A stretch of DNA of 64,000 bases from Nematopogon swammerdamellus (taxonomy: Eukaryota > Arthropoda > Insecta > Lepidoptera > Adelidae): NCBI GenBank assembly GCA_946902875.1, contig OX336339.1, forward strand, positions 1,978,397 to 2,042,396, in the 5' to 3' direction. The translations under genes were made by a program, and so were the position numbers. Under the pieces are notes generated by a model. It worked only from the letters and a program-made list of their open reading frames with translations, was not told where the DNA came from and searched no databases. Every line of letters starts with the position of its first letter. Position 1 is the first letter of the stretch. Positions 36,801 through 51,800 of the stretch are shown here, piece after piece.

Positions 36801-39800
36801 TATGTTAATTTTATGATCGGTGGGTGACCGAGTGGTTTCGGCATCGGCTTCTCATGCGGGGAGGTCCGTGGTTCGAATCCGGTCGACCTGTACCAATGCG
36901 TTTTTTTTTAATGAAAAAATTTACGTGCATTCCTACACCTGATGATTCACCGTTCGGAACCGGTGAGAAACTGTAGGTACCTTCCCTTGCCCCTTACTAG
37001 GTGGTAGGCTCAGATCGTAGCCGACTGAGTGATACCACCGTACTGGATGTAAGATGGCCGCATAGCAGCCTCGGTTGTGTTCTCCGCTAGTCTAGTATAG
37101 CCAGCAATCCAGGGAAGTCTCCGCTATGGCACCTACCTTCTCAGAGGCGATATTGACTGGTCGGAGCATGTTCTTTGGCCCCTCCGAATCAGCCACCCAT
37201 ATGGGATTACATAAAAAAAATGCGGTCTGTGATGCCCCTTATGTATAGGATGTTTCAGGATAGGGTTTCGAAACTTCAGTGTTCGAAAGGGATCCATATT
37301 TGAAGACGAAAAGCTCGGAAACTTTTTCCCGAATTCGGTCATTTTATAGTACTTTTTGGTGAAAATCGTTTCATCAAGATTTGGTGAACGATTAAAGTCG
37401 GTCTTTATAAATAAAAATAAAATCAACTCATGGATAGAAATGGGTACGTTGCATACTTATCTAGTCATAACTGAAAGCTCAATGACATCAAAAGAAAAAG
37501 GGGACTGGATTAGGTCATTGCACGAGAGGTGGCTAGCCTAGCCGAGGCTCTCATTAACCCTTAGTCATCGACATGCACGAGGAGAGATGCAGTGTTGCTA
37601 TATTATTTTTAAGTGCCGGACTGGGAACTACCCACAATGTATAAATGGCTTCTGCTTATCTTCAAGGAATGAGTTGACGAGACGGAAGTTAACTTTCTCC
37701 ATACAAAGTCGTCTTTCGGCATTTATTTTTTCTAGACCCCTAAACCTTATACCATTTTTATAAATTGTGTTTCTTGTCTTAAGGACAGTCGAATCTACGT
37801 TTCTGTCTTTGTCGTTTTTTATAGACGTAAATATATACAACACCGAAGCTCACAAATTGTATTTCGACCGAATTTTTATTTTTATTTTGTTATGTCATGA
37901 AGTTCATTAAGCTTTATTGAGTCATCACTTTAGATCAGCCATACTCAAAGTGTGCTCCGCAGAGCCCTAGGGCTCCGCGGAGCCTTTGTTGGGGATCCGC
38001 GAAAACACGAGAAAATAAAAATACACCTCTCCTCTCTGGCTCGATTCAGCTAGATCCATTATATATTTAATTATTGTTTTTCTTTTATTATAATATTATG
38101 CAAGTAACTGTTACATTGTAATATGATTATTAATACAGAATGCAAAAAACCTAATTTTTGTTTCTCTTAGGGCTCCGTCAAATATTTCGCTTTCCAATAG
38201 GTTTCCGTCACCAAAAAAGTTTGAGAACCGCTGCTTTAGATATTCAAAAAATAAAAAAACAGAAACGTAGATTTTGCCCTTATTACAACAAAAAGACTGC
38301 CCTTATTACAATAAAAAGAGAATGGTAAAAATCGAATAAGGTTTAGGGGGTTAAAAAACAATAAACCCCGAAATATGATTTTGTATGGAGAAAGTTAACT
38401 TCCGTCTCGTCTTAAGCGAGAAATATGAGACTGTGACCATTTGAAAACGTATTACAGATGAATCGCCAGATCAGAAATGGATAATATTCGACGGCCCCGT
38501 GGATGCAATATGGATTGAGAACCTAAACTCCGTGATGGACGACAACAAGCTCCTCACACTTGTCAATAGCGAGAGAATCTCGATGCCTGCTCAGGTTATT
38601 ATTATTTCTTTATTAACACATTATCTTAAAACTAATTTTGTACATATTAAAAACCTAACATTAAAAACATATACAAAATTAACCTTAAAAAAAATGGAAT
38701 TTCCACCACCGGCGGAGGGGCGAACCCAGGCTACCGATGGTCGGGCCCCAAAGAGAGGAACCTCCGGACGATGCGTGCAGTGTCGAGCAGGGCTGCCTTC
38801 TGGATCTGGCCCTTGACCCAACCACTCAGCGAGAGCCTCTCAAGGTGATCGTCGAGGCTCTTCGCTATCAGCCCATGCGCCGAAACGACTATGGGCACAA
38901 CGATCGTCGAGTCGACGGGCCACATTTTGGTAACCTCGTGCTGCAGATCCAGATATTTTAACATCTTCTCTGCTTCCTTACTAACGAGGTTACCATCGTG
39001 CGGCACGGCGATATCGACGAGCGTTGCGCGCCTTGCCTCCCGGTCTACTATCACAATATCAGGCCTGTTCGCGAGAATAGTCCTGTCTGTGATAATGGAC
39101 CGGTCCCAGTAGAGTGTGACATGACCGTTCTCGAGAACTGGCGGTGGATTGTACTTATAGTAAGGCACCTCGGTACCCACAAGGTTGTACTTTAAGGCAA
39201 GTTGCTGGTGGATAATCCTGGCTACTAGGTTGTGTCTATGCAGATACTCGGTGTTGGCAAGCTGCGAACAACCGGAAATCACATGTCTGAGGGACTCGCC
39301 AGGTTGGTGGCAGGCGCGGCAGATGTCAATGGTGCCGTCCTTCATTATGTGTTTCCTATAGTGGTTCGTCTTGACAACCTCATCTTGTATTGCAAAGACA
39401 AAACCCTCGGTTTCCCCGAAGAGGACCCCGAAGCGTAGCCAGTGCACGGAAGCAAGTTGGTCTACATCCGGTCCCGTGAGAGACCGGAAGTACCTACCGT
39501 GCAGCTCCTTGCCTTTCCATACTTCCATGCGGTCCTCAGTGCTCAGTACAACCGGCTTCCGCCAGTTCTCTTTTCCCATGCTCAGCGGGGTAAGACCTTT
39601 ATCGCTGGTGACGACATCCCGATGCATCTCACAAACATCAGTCTTTTCCAAAAAGTACTGACGGAGATTGCATACCTCGCGGTTGTGCAGGTTCTTGGCA
39701 CTTAACATACCTCGACCCCCACACTTCCGCGGGATATACAACCTCATGACCGATGATCGTGGGTGGTGCATACGGGATTTCGTCATCAGCGTCCTGACCT

Positions 39801-42800
39801 TTCTTTTTTTTTTTTTTTTTTTATTGTTTTTTATTGAACTTTTTATTGTTTTTTTCTGTCCAGCGAGTCCAATTCGGTCTGAGTCCATCTGAGAATACCG
39901 AAGGTATATACGAGCACAGGCATGACCCAACCGTTATAGGCACGTATTTTATTGCCGCCTGACAAAAGGCTATTTAGCACTTTTGTAAGACGGTGAAAAA
40001 ACTTTTCCTTAACTGATTGTTTCATGTCCGTATCCTGTATGTTGAGAGCCTCCGATATTCCCAGATATTTATAGGTTTCGTCTTCGGAGTGAGCTCGAAC
40101 ATTCATGGACTCCGACAACTGTATGCCGCCGGAGTTCACGATCACACCTCGTTCCACATGGATGGTCCCACATTTTTCCAAGCCGAACTCCATTCCAATG
40201 TCGTTGCTGAAGCCTTCAGTTATCTTCATCATCGACATTAGTTCGGTGTCTGACTTGGCAAACAGTTTGAGGTCATCCATATAAAATAAGTGCGATATTC
40301 GAGAGCCTCCTCTTCGAAGACAGTAGCCCAGCTCTGAGTCCTCAAGCAGAGTGCTAAGAGGGTTCAGAGCCAGACAAAACCAAAGCGGACTCAGACTGTC
40401 TCCCTGGAAGATCCCCCGCCGTATGGGAATCCGGTCGTCTGCAACCGAAGTCCGTTCGCCACCTGGCACACGAAGGATAGTACTCCATTGTCACATACAT
40501 GCGCCAAGGAATTGACAGATATTCGTGTCAGTTTTGTATAGTTCTAGTATCCTTAGCAACCACGTATGGGGCACGGAGTCAAAAGCCTTCCTGTAGTCTA
40601 TCCAGGCAGCAGACAGGTTCTTTCGATCTTCTTTTCTTTCTTTATTATTATTATTTTTTTTTTTTTTAACCTGACACGGTTGGCTACATCACCTACAACA
40701 TCCGTGATGTCAGCCCATAACACAGGGTGAACTAGGTGCCATATGTCAGAGCTTCCCTTCATTTCATGTCGGCTACACTAAACTGGACGGAAAACACGAA
40801 CTATTTACATAGCCGTTTCGACCGACGTTTCGTTCAGTGCGGTGGTACCAACCCGGCCGGGATAAACCCTACCACCTAGTAAGGTAAGAAGGGAAGGGAC
40901 CTACAGTTTAACGTGGAATCCGAACCACGGTCAGCCTCCAACGGTCCAGCGGTCACCCATCCAATCACTGACCGCGCTCAGCGTTGCTTAAAAACAGTTG
41001 ACTAACCAACCGCGCCACTGAGCTACCGAGGCTGACGAATTTTCTTATCCCTTAGTCGACTTTTACGACATGCGACGGGGAGAGATGCAGTGGGGCTATT
41101 CTTTTTAACTACCGACCCCACACGGTACGGTTAGTCCGCTGGGACGCCGACAGCGGCGTGCGGTTTATCTGGCTTTCTTGTATCTCTGGATATAAAATGG
41201 CCGCATAGCAGCCTCGGTTGTGTTCTCCTCTTCAGTATAGCCAGTTCAGTATAGCCAGCAATCCAGGGAAGTCTCCGGTATGGCACCTACCTTCTCGGAG
41301 GTGATATTGGCTGGTCGGAGCATGCGCTTTGGTCCCTCCGACCCATCCAACCATACCGGATTACATTAAAAAAAATCTCTAAAGTTCTCGACGGTGTGTG
41401 GTGCTGGTGTCCGCGCGCGAAAATCCGACAAATGTGCGACACCCACAACAAGAAACTGTTTTTATATAAGTTCAGTCCACTCCTGTAATATAGTCTGTAA
41501 CTTGCTGGATAAATATGTAAATCATATATTCCGCCCGCTCTCATATTTCACTTCACTGCTAACCTCATAAACCATTTAGCGTGATAGTAAGTAGCCTATA
41601 GTTGATGGGAAGAATCAAGCTATCCGTAGAATTTTGTTTTATTAAAATCGGTTCAGTGGTTCTCGAGTTATAAGCGGACAGACAGACATACACTCAGACA
41701 CTCAGACACTCAGACACTCAGACACTCAGACAGAAAGCAGACGTTGGATTTTATTATAGGTAAGGAAGGATTGTAAACCCTAACTTCTTTCATTACCTCC
41801 CACATCGACTATGCATTATTTTTCTCTTTCCTCTTATGTTTCTCCGACTGAAATGGCGGAAAATACTTTGCGTTCTACGTTCAGTTCAGTGTAGGTATTT
41901 GACACGACTACAGAGAAGCACTTACATGGCAGCTAGTTACCAAGGTTTGACGGTCCAAAGTCACGGGTGATTTAGATGATATAACAACCGTACTGCTCTG
42001 TAAACTATTTTGATCTATGTACCAGTAATAAAAATAGGTCATTATTCCAGGTGTCCCTGCTAATAGAGACGCTGGACTTGGCAGTGGCGTCCCCCGCCAC
42101 GGTATCGAGGAACGGCATGGTGTACAATGACTACAGGGACTGGGGCTGGTGGCCCTACGTCAATTCTTATCTCGACACTCTCAACCAATTGGATTACAGG
42201 GAAATGGTGAGTTCTATGCATAATACTACAACTTTCATGAGTTGCGGTGCACGTTGGGCGTTTTCAGTCAGTGCTTCCCTTCGGTCGTGCCGGCTAAAGT
42301 GAACTGGACGGAAAACACAAACTATTTACATAGCCGTTTCGACCGACGTTTCATTCAGTGCGGTGGTACCAACCCGGGCGGGTTGAACCCTACCACCTAG
42401 TAAGGTAAGAAGGGAAGGAACCTACAGTTTTACGTGGAATCCGAACCACGGTCAGCCGCTAACGGTCGAGCGGTCACCCATCCAAGTACTGACCGCACCC
42501 AGCGTTGCTTAACAATCAACAGAAACAGTCGACTGTCTGCACCAGTGAGCTATCGAAGCTGACCGACTTGTAGTTGTGTGTGACAAGAACTCACACAGAG
42601 TTTTGGCGGACTTTTCTACCGTACCGTGTGGGGCCAGTACTTTAAAAGAATAGCCCCACTGCATCTTCCCGTGTATGTCGTAAAAGGGCGACTAAGGGAT
42701 ATGATTCCCTTCTTATATTATTAGGTGGTAGGGTTTAATCCGCCCGGGTTGGTACCACTGCACTGAATGAAGGGTGGGTCGAAACGGCTATGTAAATAGT

Positions 42801-45800
42801 TTGTGTTTTCCGTCCAGTTCAGTGTAGCCGGCACGACCGAAGGGAAGCACTGGCGCGGCACCAAGTTCACCCGGTGTTATGGGCCGACATCATGGATGTT
42901 GTAGGTGATGTAGCCAACTGTGTCAGGTTCCAAAAAAAAATTTTTTTTGGTTAACAGTTTGGGGTACCCTGTACTTTCCACAGGACTAATAGACAAAATT
43001 ATCTATGATATATCTAGCGGCAAAAATTACACGTAATTTGGCGTCAGTTTCATCAAAATCGGTTCAGTAGGTCCGGAGATATCTGCGTGTGACCGACAGA
43101 CAGACAGACAGACAGACAGACACCAGAGCGATCCCATAAGGGTCCCTTTTTTCGCATTTTGCGACGGCACCCTAAAAAACTTGTTTCTTATAGTTGCGGC
43201 AGATGTTCCGCAGCATTCTGACGCCGGTACTGGAGCTGAAGCGGCAGCTGATGGAGGGCGCGGGAGTGCGCGGCCAGGAGCTGACGGGGGTGCGCAGTCT
43301 CTGCCGACTCCTCGCCAACTTCGGCGCTCTGCCCGACGACGGCAGCGAGGAGGACATAGCGTCGCTGGCCAAGATGCGGTTTCTCTTCTGGTCTGTATTT
43401 CATTCATTCATTTTTTTTTTCATGGAAAACGGACACGGTTGGCTACATTACCTACAACATCCGTGATGTCAGCCCATAACACCGGGTGAACTAGGTGCCA
43501 CCTCAGCCTTCCGTTCGGTCGTGCCGGCTACACTGAACTGTACGTAAAGGCAAACTATTTACATAGCCGTTTCGACCGGCCTTTCATTCAGTGCGGTGGT
43601 ACCAACCCGGGCGGGTTAAACCCTACCACCTAGTAATATGCTTTAATAAACCCTAGCACCTTGTAATTGGCTTTCCTATTTGTAATTGTTAGATTTTTAA
43701 AATATCCATGTGAATAGCTGTTTAGTTTCCTTATCCATAAATAAATAAATAAATAAATAAATATAAGAAGGGAGTCATATTACTTAGTCGCCTTTTACGA
43801 CATACACGGGGAGAGATGCAGTGGAGCTATTCTTTTAAAGTACCGGCCCCACACTCCTCCTCCTGTTCATTTTCGCCAAACCCGTCATACTCTCGCGAAG
43901 CACCGTTTTCCAAGTGACATTCCTCCGGCAGTCCTCCTTCAAGCTGAACTGGTACTGGTCTTCGGGGGTTAAATTGGCTTCACCTAGGACTCCGACCTCG
44001 AGCACAGTCATCCAGTTCGGCAGTATTAAAAAAAAATAACAAACACCACCGTTGATTACATTGGCACCAGAAGTGTGTGAGGGTTTTTATGATACGTAAC
44101 AAGATCATGTACATCATTTGGAGTCAAGAATCTGTGAATGAAGACGGTAATAGTCTTTAGACTGTGGTGTCCCGCGACCTAGAACAGCTGTAACTCCGTA
44201 GGGACGTCGTCGGCTCCCTAAGTGCGTTCTATCGCCTATTTGACAGGGAGTGTTCGGAGGAGCTCTTTAATGCGATTCCGTCGTCCCCATTGCACCTTCG
44301 CACTACGCGTACTGGGCAGGGGATGCACCCCTATACAATCGACCTACCGAGGACCAACCGGTTCTGTAGGTATTTTATTCACAGAACCGGGAAAATGTGG
44401 AACGCACTCCCTGCTCATCTATTTCCTCCCAAGTAAAGCGTGGGGTTTTTCAAAAGGGGCGTGAAAAGGCTCCTGTCAGGCCGGCATGGCATTCGCAATC
44501 TCCGAGTATCACCGAATGTCCATGGGCATCGTAAGTCACCTACTCGTAAGTGAAACCATGCCACATGTCGCGCTTTCTATTAAAAAAAAACCCTCACACC
44601 TTTACCCATCTTTTTTGCGCGGCGTCCCGCGGGCGGTCAGCCTTGCCTGGCCTGCCTGCCGCAATCGCTATCCGTCGAGCTAGGTGCCATGTACTATCCT
44701 CTACACTATAACTCCTCTATATGTGCAGCATGATCTGGTCGGTGTGCGCGGCGCTGGAGGAAGAGTCGCGCCGCAAACTGGACAACTGGGTGCGCGAGCA
44801 CGAGGGCACGTTCCCGCTCAAAGACACGGTCTACGACTACTACGTGGACGAGCGGCTGAAGCAGTTCCTGCCCTGGGAGGAGAAACTTCCGGACAACTGG
44901 CGCTTCAATCTTGAGTGGGTACTTTTCCTCAATTTTTTTTTTTATATTTTTATCTCGTTGAAATGGTGATTTTTTTAAAGTTACATTCTTCTTCAGACGC
45001 CTTATGAACAAAAACGTCATCAGTCATCGTCACCGCATAGAAATCATTTGTATGATGGGTATTTTGCGATGCCGCCCGATAGACAAGCGGCGAGAGAGTG
45101 AGTGAGGGGGGGGGGGGGGGGGGGGGAGAGGGAGAGAGAGAGGAAGATGGAGGCGGGAGGGAAGAGACGTATAACCACAGATATTAGTACTGTATAATAT
45201 GACATTCGCAATCCCCGTGCATCACAGAATGTCCATGGGCATCGTTAGACACCTACTTGTAGGTGTCACATGTCGCGCTATCGATAAAAAAAAGTATAAC
45301 TACTAACGCGCGTACATAAGTGCACACACCCATTTTTTATTATTGATTTATATTTCTTTGTTTATGGTTGGAGGCGTCTTGGCGTCGAAATCTTGATCTT
45401 AAAGTCCAAAGTTTGATACCGGCCGACACGTGCACTAATGACTTTTTCCGATTGAAATATACCACTTAAATCGTGGCAGTTTCAAATTACCACGCAAGTT
45501 CCCCGCTATTGCAGTATAATAACCAGCAATCTTAGGGGAAGTCTCCGGTATAACACATTCCCGAAGGTTGACATCGGCTGGCCGGAGCATTAGCTCTGGC
45601 CCGAGGGGTCAGTCACTTAGGGAATCTGGTGTACAATTGTTTGGTAATCTCAGGTAACCTTAGGTGGGAGTCCGAGGAATCGGGAAATATTAGGCGGTCC
45701 CAATTAATGCCAGGGAATTTAGGAATCCCAAGAGAATCATTGGGAATCCGCTCAAAGCCTTGGTAATCTCAGGTAATCCTAGGTGGGAGTCCGAGGAATC

Positions 45801-48800
45801 CAGAAATCTTAGGCAGTCTCGAGTAATCCCATAAAATCTAGGAATCCCAGGGAATCTAGAAATCCCAAAGAAATCATTGGCAATCCGATGAAAATCTTGG
45901 TAATCTCAGGTAATCTTAGGTAATCCTCTAGGAATCTTTGGTAATCCCTAGGAATCTTTGGCAGTCCCTAGGAGTCTTTGGTAGTCCTTAGAAATCTTAC
46001 GAAATCCTGGAATCTTTCTAATAAAGGAATCATCCTAGAAATCTTTGGTAATCCCTTAGAAATCTTTGGTCGTCTTTAAAGAATCTTGGAAATCCTTCGG
46101 AATCTGGAAATCACAAGGTAATCCTGCCTACCGGTAATATGGTGTACACTTTTTGACTAACCCCTCGCTCTGGTCCCTCTGACTTAGCTGACTCTGACTC
46201 GGCTGACACTGACCCATGCTGAACTTTTTCCAGGTTTAATCTGCAATCAGTATTGTATTGTGGTATTGTTTATTGATCATTCTTAAGGCAGGTAGACTGC
46301 ACTCGAACTTCTCACAATTTGTTCTATCGGCAGTTCGAAGAACCGGCATGTAACTTTTTTTGACATGCGGCATCGTTTCACCTACAAGTAGATGTCTAAC
46401 GATGCCCACGGACATTCTGTGATGCACGGGGATTGCGAATGCCATGCCGCCCTGACACGAACCTTTTCACGCCCCTTTTGAAAAACCCCAGGCTGTACTT
46501 GGGAGGATATATGGGCAGGGAGTGCGTTCCACATTTTCCCGGTTCTCTGAATAAAAGACCTACAGAATCCGTGGTAGGTCAATTGAATAGGGGTGCATCC
46601 GCTGCCCGGTACGCGTAGTGCGGAGGTGGAATGGGGACGGCAAAATCGCGTTAAACAGGTCCTCCGAACCCTCCCCATGATATAGACGATAGAACACACT
46701 TAGGGAGCCAACGTCCCTACGGAGTTGCAGTGGTTCTATCTACTTCACAGGGTATTTGTTTTTCATAGATATTATTACCTACAAATTTTATTGACTAGCC
46801 GCACAATAACATCAATTACAGTCTATCGAAAACACTATTAGCAGATTGGTGTACTTAGTGTTGATTTGTCTATTGGAGCTGATGACACTCTCAGCATTTC
46901 TCCTCTGGAACGATGCAGGTCATTATCTCTAATTGCCTATTTCCATGATGTTGCGCCTTTTTAGATGTCTGATATAGTCCGGCATGGTCAGTTGGACAGT
47001 ATGCTGGTGTGAACACATGCCAGATTGAAAAACCGGCCAAGTGCGAGTCGAACTCGCGCACCGAGGTGTCCGTATCGCCATGTCACGGTCAGCGCCTCTC
47101 ACGCCATCTACGAGTATGGCGTGTTTATGAAATGCTTCATATCATAGACGCATATTATTTCTCTATGTTCATATTAGTTTAAATTCATGATTAGTTAAAA
47201 TGCTTCATACTCTTTTCGGCAGATGGCGCGCATACACTTTTTAGAGTCTTCTATGGCAATCCCCCGGGAATTTTTTACTTTTTCTTATTTTTATTATTTG
47301 CTGTTATATCGGCCTTAATAACACATATTCTGTGAAAATTTCAACGAGCTACCGATTATGGTTCAAGTGATACAGCTCTCGGACAGACTGACAGACAGAC
47401 AGACAGACGGCGTAGGCTTAGTAAGAGGGTCCCGTATGACCGTTACGGAACGCTGAAAATAAGCAAACCCCAATGGAAACAATGCATTGCAGACTGGGGT
47501 ACCACACAATCCTGGTGCCGACGGTGGAGTTCATCAGGGTGCAGATAGTGGCCAGCAGTATGCTGACCGCCGGCTTCGGGATCGCGATCGGCGGCCCCAC
47601 CGGCACCGGCAAGACATTCCTCATTCAGGGCATCCTGCAAGGACTCGACCCCAACAAGTATGCGACCGAACCAGTTTTTTTGTCGATACTGACACGGTTG
47701 GATACACATCACCTACTACATACGTGATATCAGCCCATAACACCTTGGTGAACTAGGCGCCATGTAAGTGCTTCTCTTCGGTTGTGCCGGCTATACTGAA
47801 CTGGACGGAAATCCCAGCATAGCTCGCTCCATTACTCGCTGGGCAACTTTCAACCTTTGGACAACAGCGACCGTCAGAGTCCACGTTTCACACCCGTAAC
47901 CGGGGGGGGACACTGGTCATATATACGGGTCTTTAAATTTTGCGGAAGGTCAGACCTCAGGACGAATTTATAGCTTTCCAAAGGCAGCCCAACCCAGTTG
48001 AAATCGTCTCTCGACCTCCTTAAGCGGACCTTGTCTAGCAGAATTTGATTGAGATATACGTACTCTTCAACCTGTTCGATCACTTCGCCGCCAATAAAAT
48101 TTTTTTATTTTTTATTATAATTTTTTTTTTATGGAAACTGACACGGTTGGCTATCACCTACAACATCCGTGATGTCAGCCCATAATACCGGATGAACTTG
48201 GTGCCACGTCAGTGCTTCCCTTCGGTCGTGCCGGCTACACGGAACCGGACGGAAAACACAAACTATTTACATAGCCGTTTCGACCGACCTTTCATTCAGT
48301 GCGGTGGTACCAACCCGGGCGGGTTAAACCCTACCACCTAGTAATATAAGAAGGGAGTCATATCCCTTAGTCGCCTTTTACGGCATGCACGGGGAGAGAT
48401 GCAGTGGGGCTATTCTTTTAAAGTACCGGCCCCGCACGTAACAATGATACAGTATGAAGGTGCAAAAGTATGTATAAATTAAAATGTCTATGTGCTTTGT
48501 TGAATCTCAACTATCGGTGTAGGAATTTTATTTGAATATCATTTACCATGTTTTACATTTTTGGATGGTACAACACTCGATGGTAGAACAGCTTGATCTG
48601 GTAGAAGATTTTTTTTATATGTATAGAAAGCGCGACATGAGGCGCCGAGCCATCCATAAGGTGTCTAACGACGCCCATGGACATTCGGTCGTACGCGGGC
48701 ATTGCGAATGCCATACCGGCCAGACAGGTGCCTATTCACGTCTCTCTTGAAGGACCCGAGACTATACATAGGGGGAAAAATGTTTACACATTACAGTATT

Positions 48801-51800
48801 TTAGGGATCTTAGAAAATATTAATAATCTGATATTTCCCAATGTTTTTTTTTTTTTATGAAACTAACACGGTTGGCTACATCACCTACAACATCCGTGAT
48901 GTCAGCCCATAACACCGGTTGAACTTGGTGCCACGTCAGTGTTTCCCTTCGGTCGTGCCGGCCACACTGAACTGGACGGAAAACACAAACTATTTACATA
49001 GCCGTTTCGACCGACCTTTCATTCAGTGCGTTGGTACCAACCCGGGGGGGATAAACCCTACCACCTAGTAATATAAGAAGGGAGTCATATCCCTTAGTCG
49101 CCTTTTACGACATACACATGCTTACTTCCTTCGTAGGTACAGTCAACAAACACTGAACATGTCCGCTCAGACTACTGCGGCCAACGTGCAGGACATCATC
49201 GAGGCGCGCCTTGAGAAGAGGACCAAAGGCAACTATGTCCCTGCGGGCGGTGAGCATCCCACGTGACGTAGCTACTGATCGGGTCGAGCCACAGAGCGTG
49301 ATCGAATCTTTTGCGTGCAGAAGCGTGCAGTCCGCATTTTAGCCAGAGTACCGTTTGATACTCCTGCGCGTGAATTGTTTGGGGACCTCGGTATCATCAC
49401 ATTGCCAGGCGCGTACATCATCGAGGTTGCTAGGTATGTGAGACGTAACCTCAGCCTGTTTCAGATCAACGTAGTCAGTCACAGCTGCCTGACTCGATCT
49501 CGCGACCAATTACAAGCGGCGGGTGGCCGAGTGGTTTGGGCATCGACTTCTCATGCGGGAGGTCCGAGGTTCGAATCCGGTCGGCCCGAACCCGGGCTTC
49601 ACCATTCGGAAAATACTGTGTGTAAAACTGTAGGTCCCTTCCCTTGCCCCTTACTAGGTGGTAGGCTCAAATTGTAGCCGACTGGGTTGGTACCACCGTA
49701 CTCGATGTAAGATGGCCGCAAGCAACCTCGGTTGTGTTCTCCTCTAGTCCAGTATAGCCAGCAATCCAGGGAAGTCTCCGGTATGGCACCTACCTTCTCG
49801 GAGGTGATATTGGCTGGTTAGAGCATGTGCTTTGGCCCCTCCGACGGAGCCACCCATACCGGATAACATAAAAAAAAATAAAAAATTACGTAGTATAAAG
49901 CATCGTCTTACAAAATCTGAAAGGTCGGTAGCTGTGATTGGGCCCACGATCTGGAATAGGCTGAGTGAATCTATTCGAAATGCTCCTTCGGACGGTATCT
50001 TCTCATCTAAGAGTTTCTGGTCACCAAAGCATACTACTCCGCAGAGGAGTTCTTAGACCGTGATGATTTCTCAAACGGATAATAAGTAAAATGCCATGTA
50101 ATTGGTAGTATTTTTTATATTGTTAAATTGTATATTCTTTTGTATATACATACACTGAAATTCTATAATATCGTTCCATAATAATATAAATATTTTTATG
50201 TGTAATAATTATGACATTATTATTGACTTGTAATATGGAAAATTATTATTAATAAAAAATCTGATTCTGAATCTGATTCAATATGCTGATACTTCAATCG
50301 CTGCTTCGCGATGTTTGAAGTTTTTTTTTTTATGGAAACTGACACGGTTGGCTGCAACACCGACAACATCCGTGATGTCAGCCCACAACACCAGGGGGCT
50401 TATTCCGAATGCTAACGCCTAATCGATCTCGCTTAGGCGAGGGCGAGAGCGAATATCGCTTAGCTCCTCTTTTGTATGACAATTCGTATTTCGTACGCAC
50501 GCAAACTAATACGCAACGACATGAGAGTGTCGAGATATCGTCCGTGACGAGAGACGTCTGGCGGGAGGGTCTTGGCTGCCGCCGAGTCGGTATCGACTCT
50601 CGCTCTCTCGGCGATCGACGATACGTCATAGTGGCGTTCTTTTCATACGAAAGAGGAGCTAAGCGATATTCGCTCTCGCCTAAGCGAGATCGATTAGGCG
50701 TTAGCATTCGGAATAAGGCCCCAGGCGAATTACCGGGCGCTTTACGTCCAGTTCAGTGTAGCCGAAATGAAATGAAGGGAACCACTGACATGGCAACCTA
50801 GTTCACCCGGTGTTGTTATGGGCTGACATAACGGATGTTGTAGCCAACCGTCAGTTTCAATAAAAAAAATAAAAAAAAAAAAAATAGTGATGTGTCTGTG
50901 GTGATAACGACACCTATCCCACAACTGAATAATAAAGATCGATAAATAAATAACCTACATCGCTTCGCGACGAAGATACAGAAAGATTCACTAGCACATC
51001 AACAGGTGGCGAATAACGGCTAATTAAGAATTCCATACGCCACTTAACACATTGTCGAAATATCAAATACGCCTCGCATAAATACAGACCACTTGGCAAG
51101 AACAACCGGGCACTAGCCCATACAACACCAGCTGCACCTACACGTGGAGCCAGAGGACACGACACCGCTTCACCTTTTACCTCACAGCTCTACATGTCGA
51201 ATGTTTTTTTTTTATAGTAAGCGCAACCTGTGGCGCCGAGCCACCCATAAGGTGTCTAGCGACGCCCATGGACATTCGGTCGCATGCGGGGGCTGCGAAT
51301 GCCATGCCGGCCCGGCAGGTGCCCATTCACGCATCTCTTGAAGGACCCGAGACTATACTTGGGGGGAAATATGTGTGCAGGAATATATGTTGTTGGTGTT
51401 TTGCAGGTAAGAAGATGGTAGCGTTCATGGACGACATCAACATGCCGGTGCGGGACGAGTATGGGTCGCAGCCGCCGCTGGAGCTGGTGCGGCTGTGGAA
51501 CGATTACGGCTACTGGTACCATCGCTCCAAGCAGTGGCGCACCAACATCAAGGTATCTGTCACCAGGGAGACTTATATGGGTTTTTTAATTACCGTGGAC
51601 ATTATTTATAAAACAAAACAGCTTTACTCACGGTTCTTCCCGAGCTATGTGGCTCGACGTTTCGGGCCAAGCGTACGGCCCATCCTCATGAGCACGACAA
51701 CTTCAACCGGGAGGACGCCTTCAACGCCGATGCGGAACCCAGTCATAGCGCCGCTCAAGACAAGAAGACACGACGGACCCGACCAGCCGAAAGTGGACAC

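Noticed and set aside
36812..36890. tRNA gene at the SINE-B head
   Set aside because: A- and B-box-like motifs are present, but no proper anticodon and acceptor stems, and the sequence continues into the SINE body.
44915..44920. Alternative donor gtactt four bases downstream of the exon 10 donor
   Set aside because: It would leave phase 0, and the next exon would then read TGVPHNPG rather than the conserved [10 protein letters not shown].
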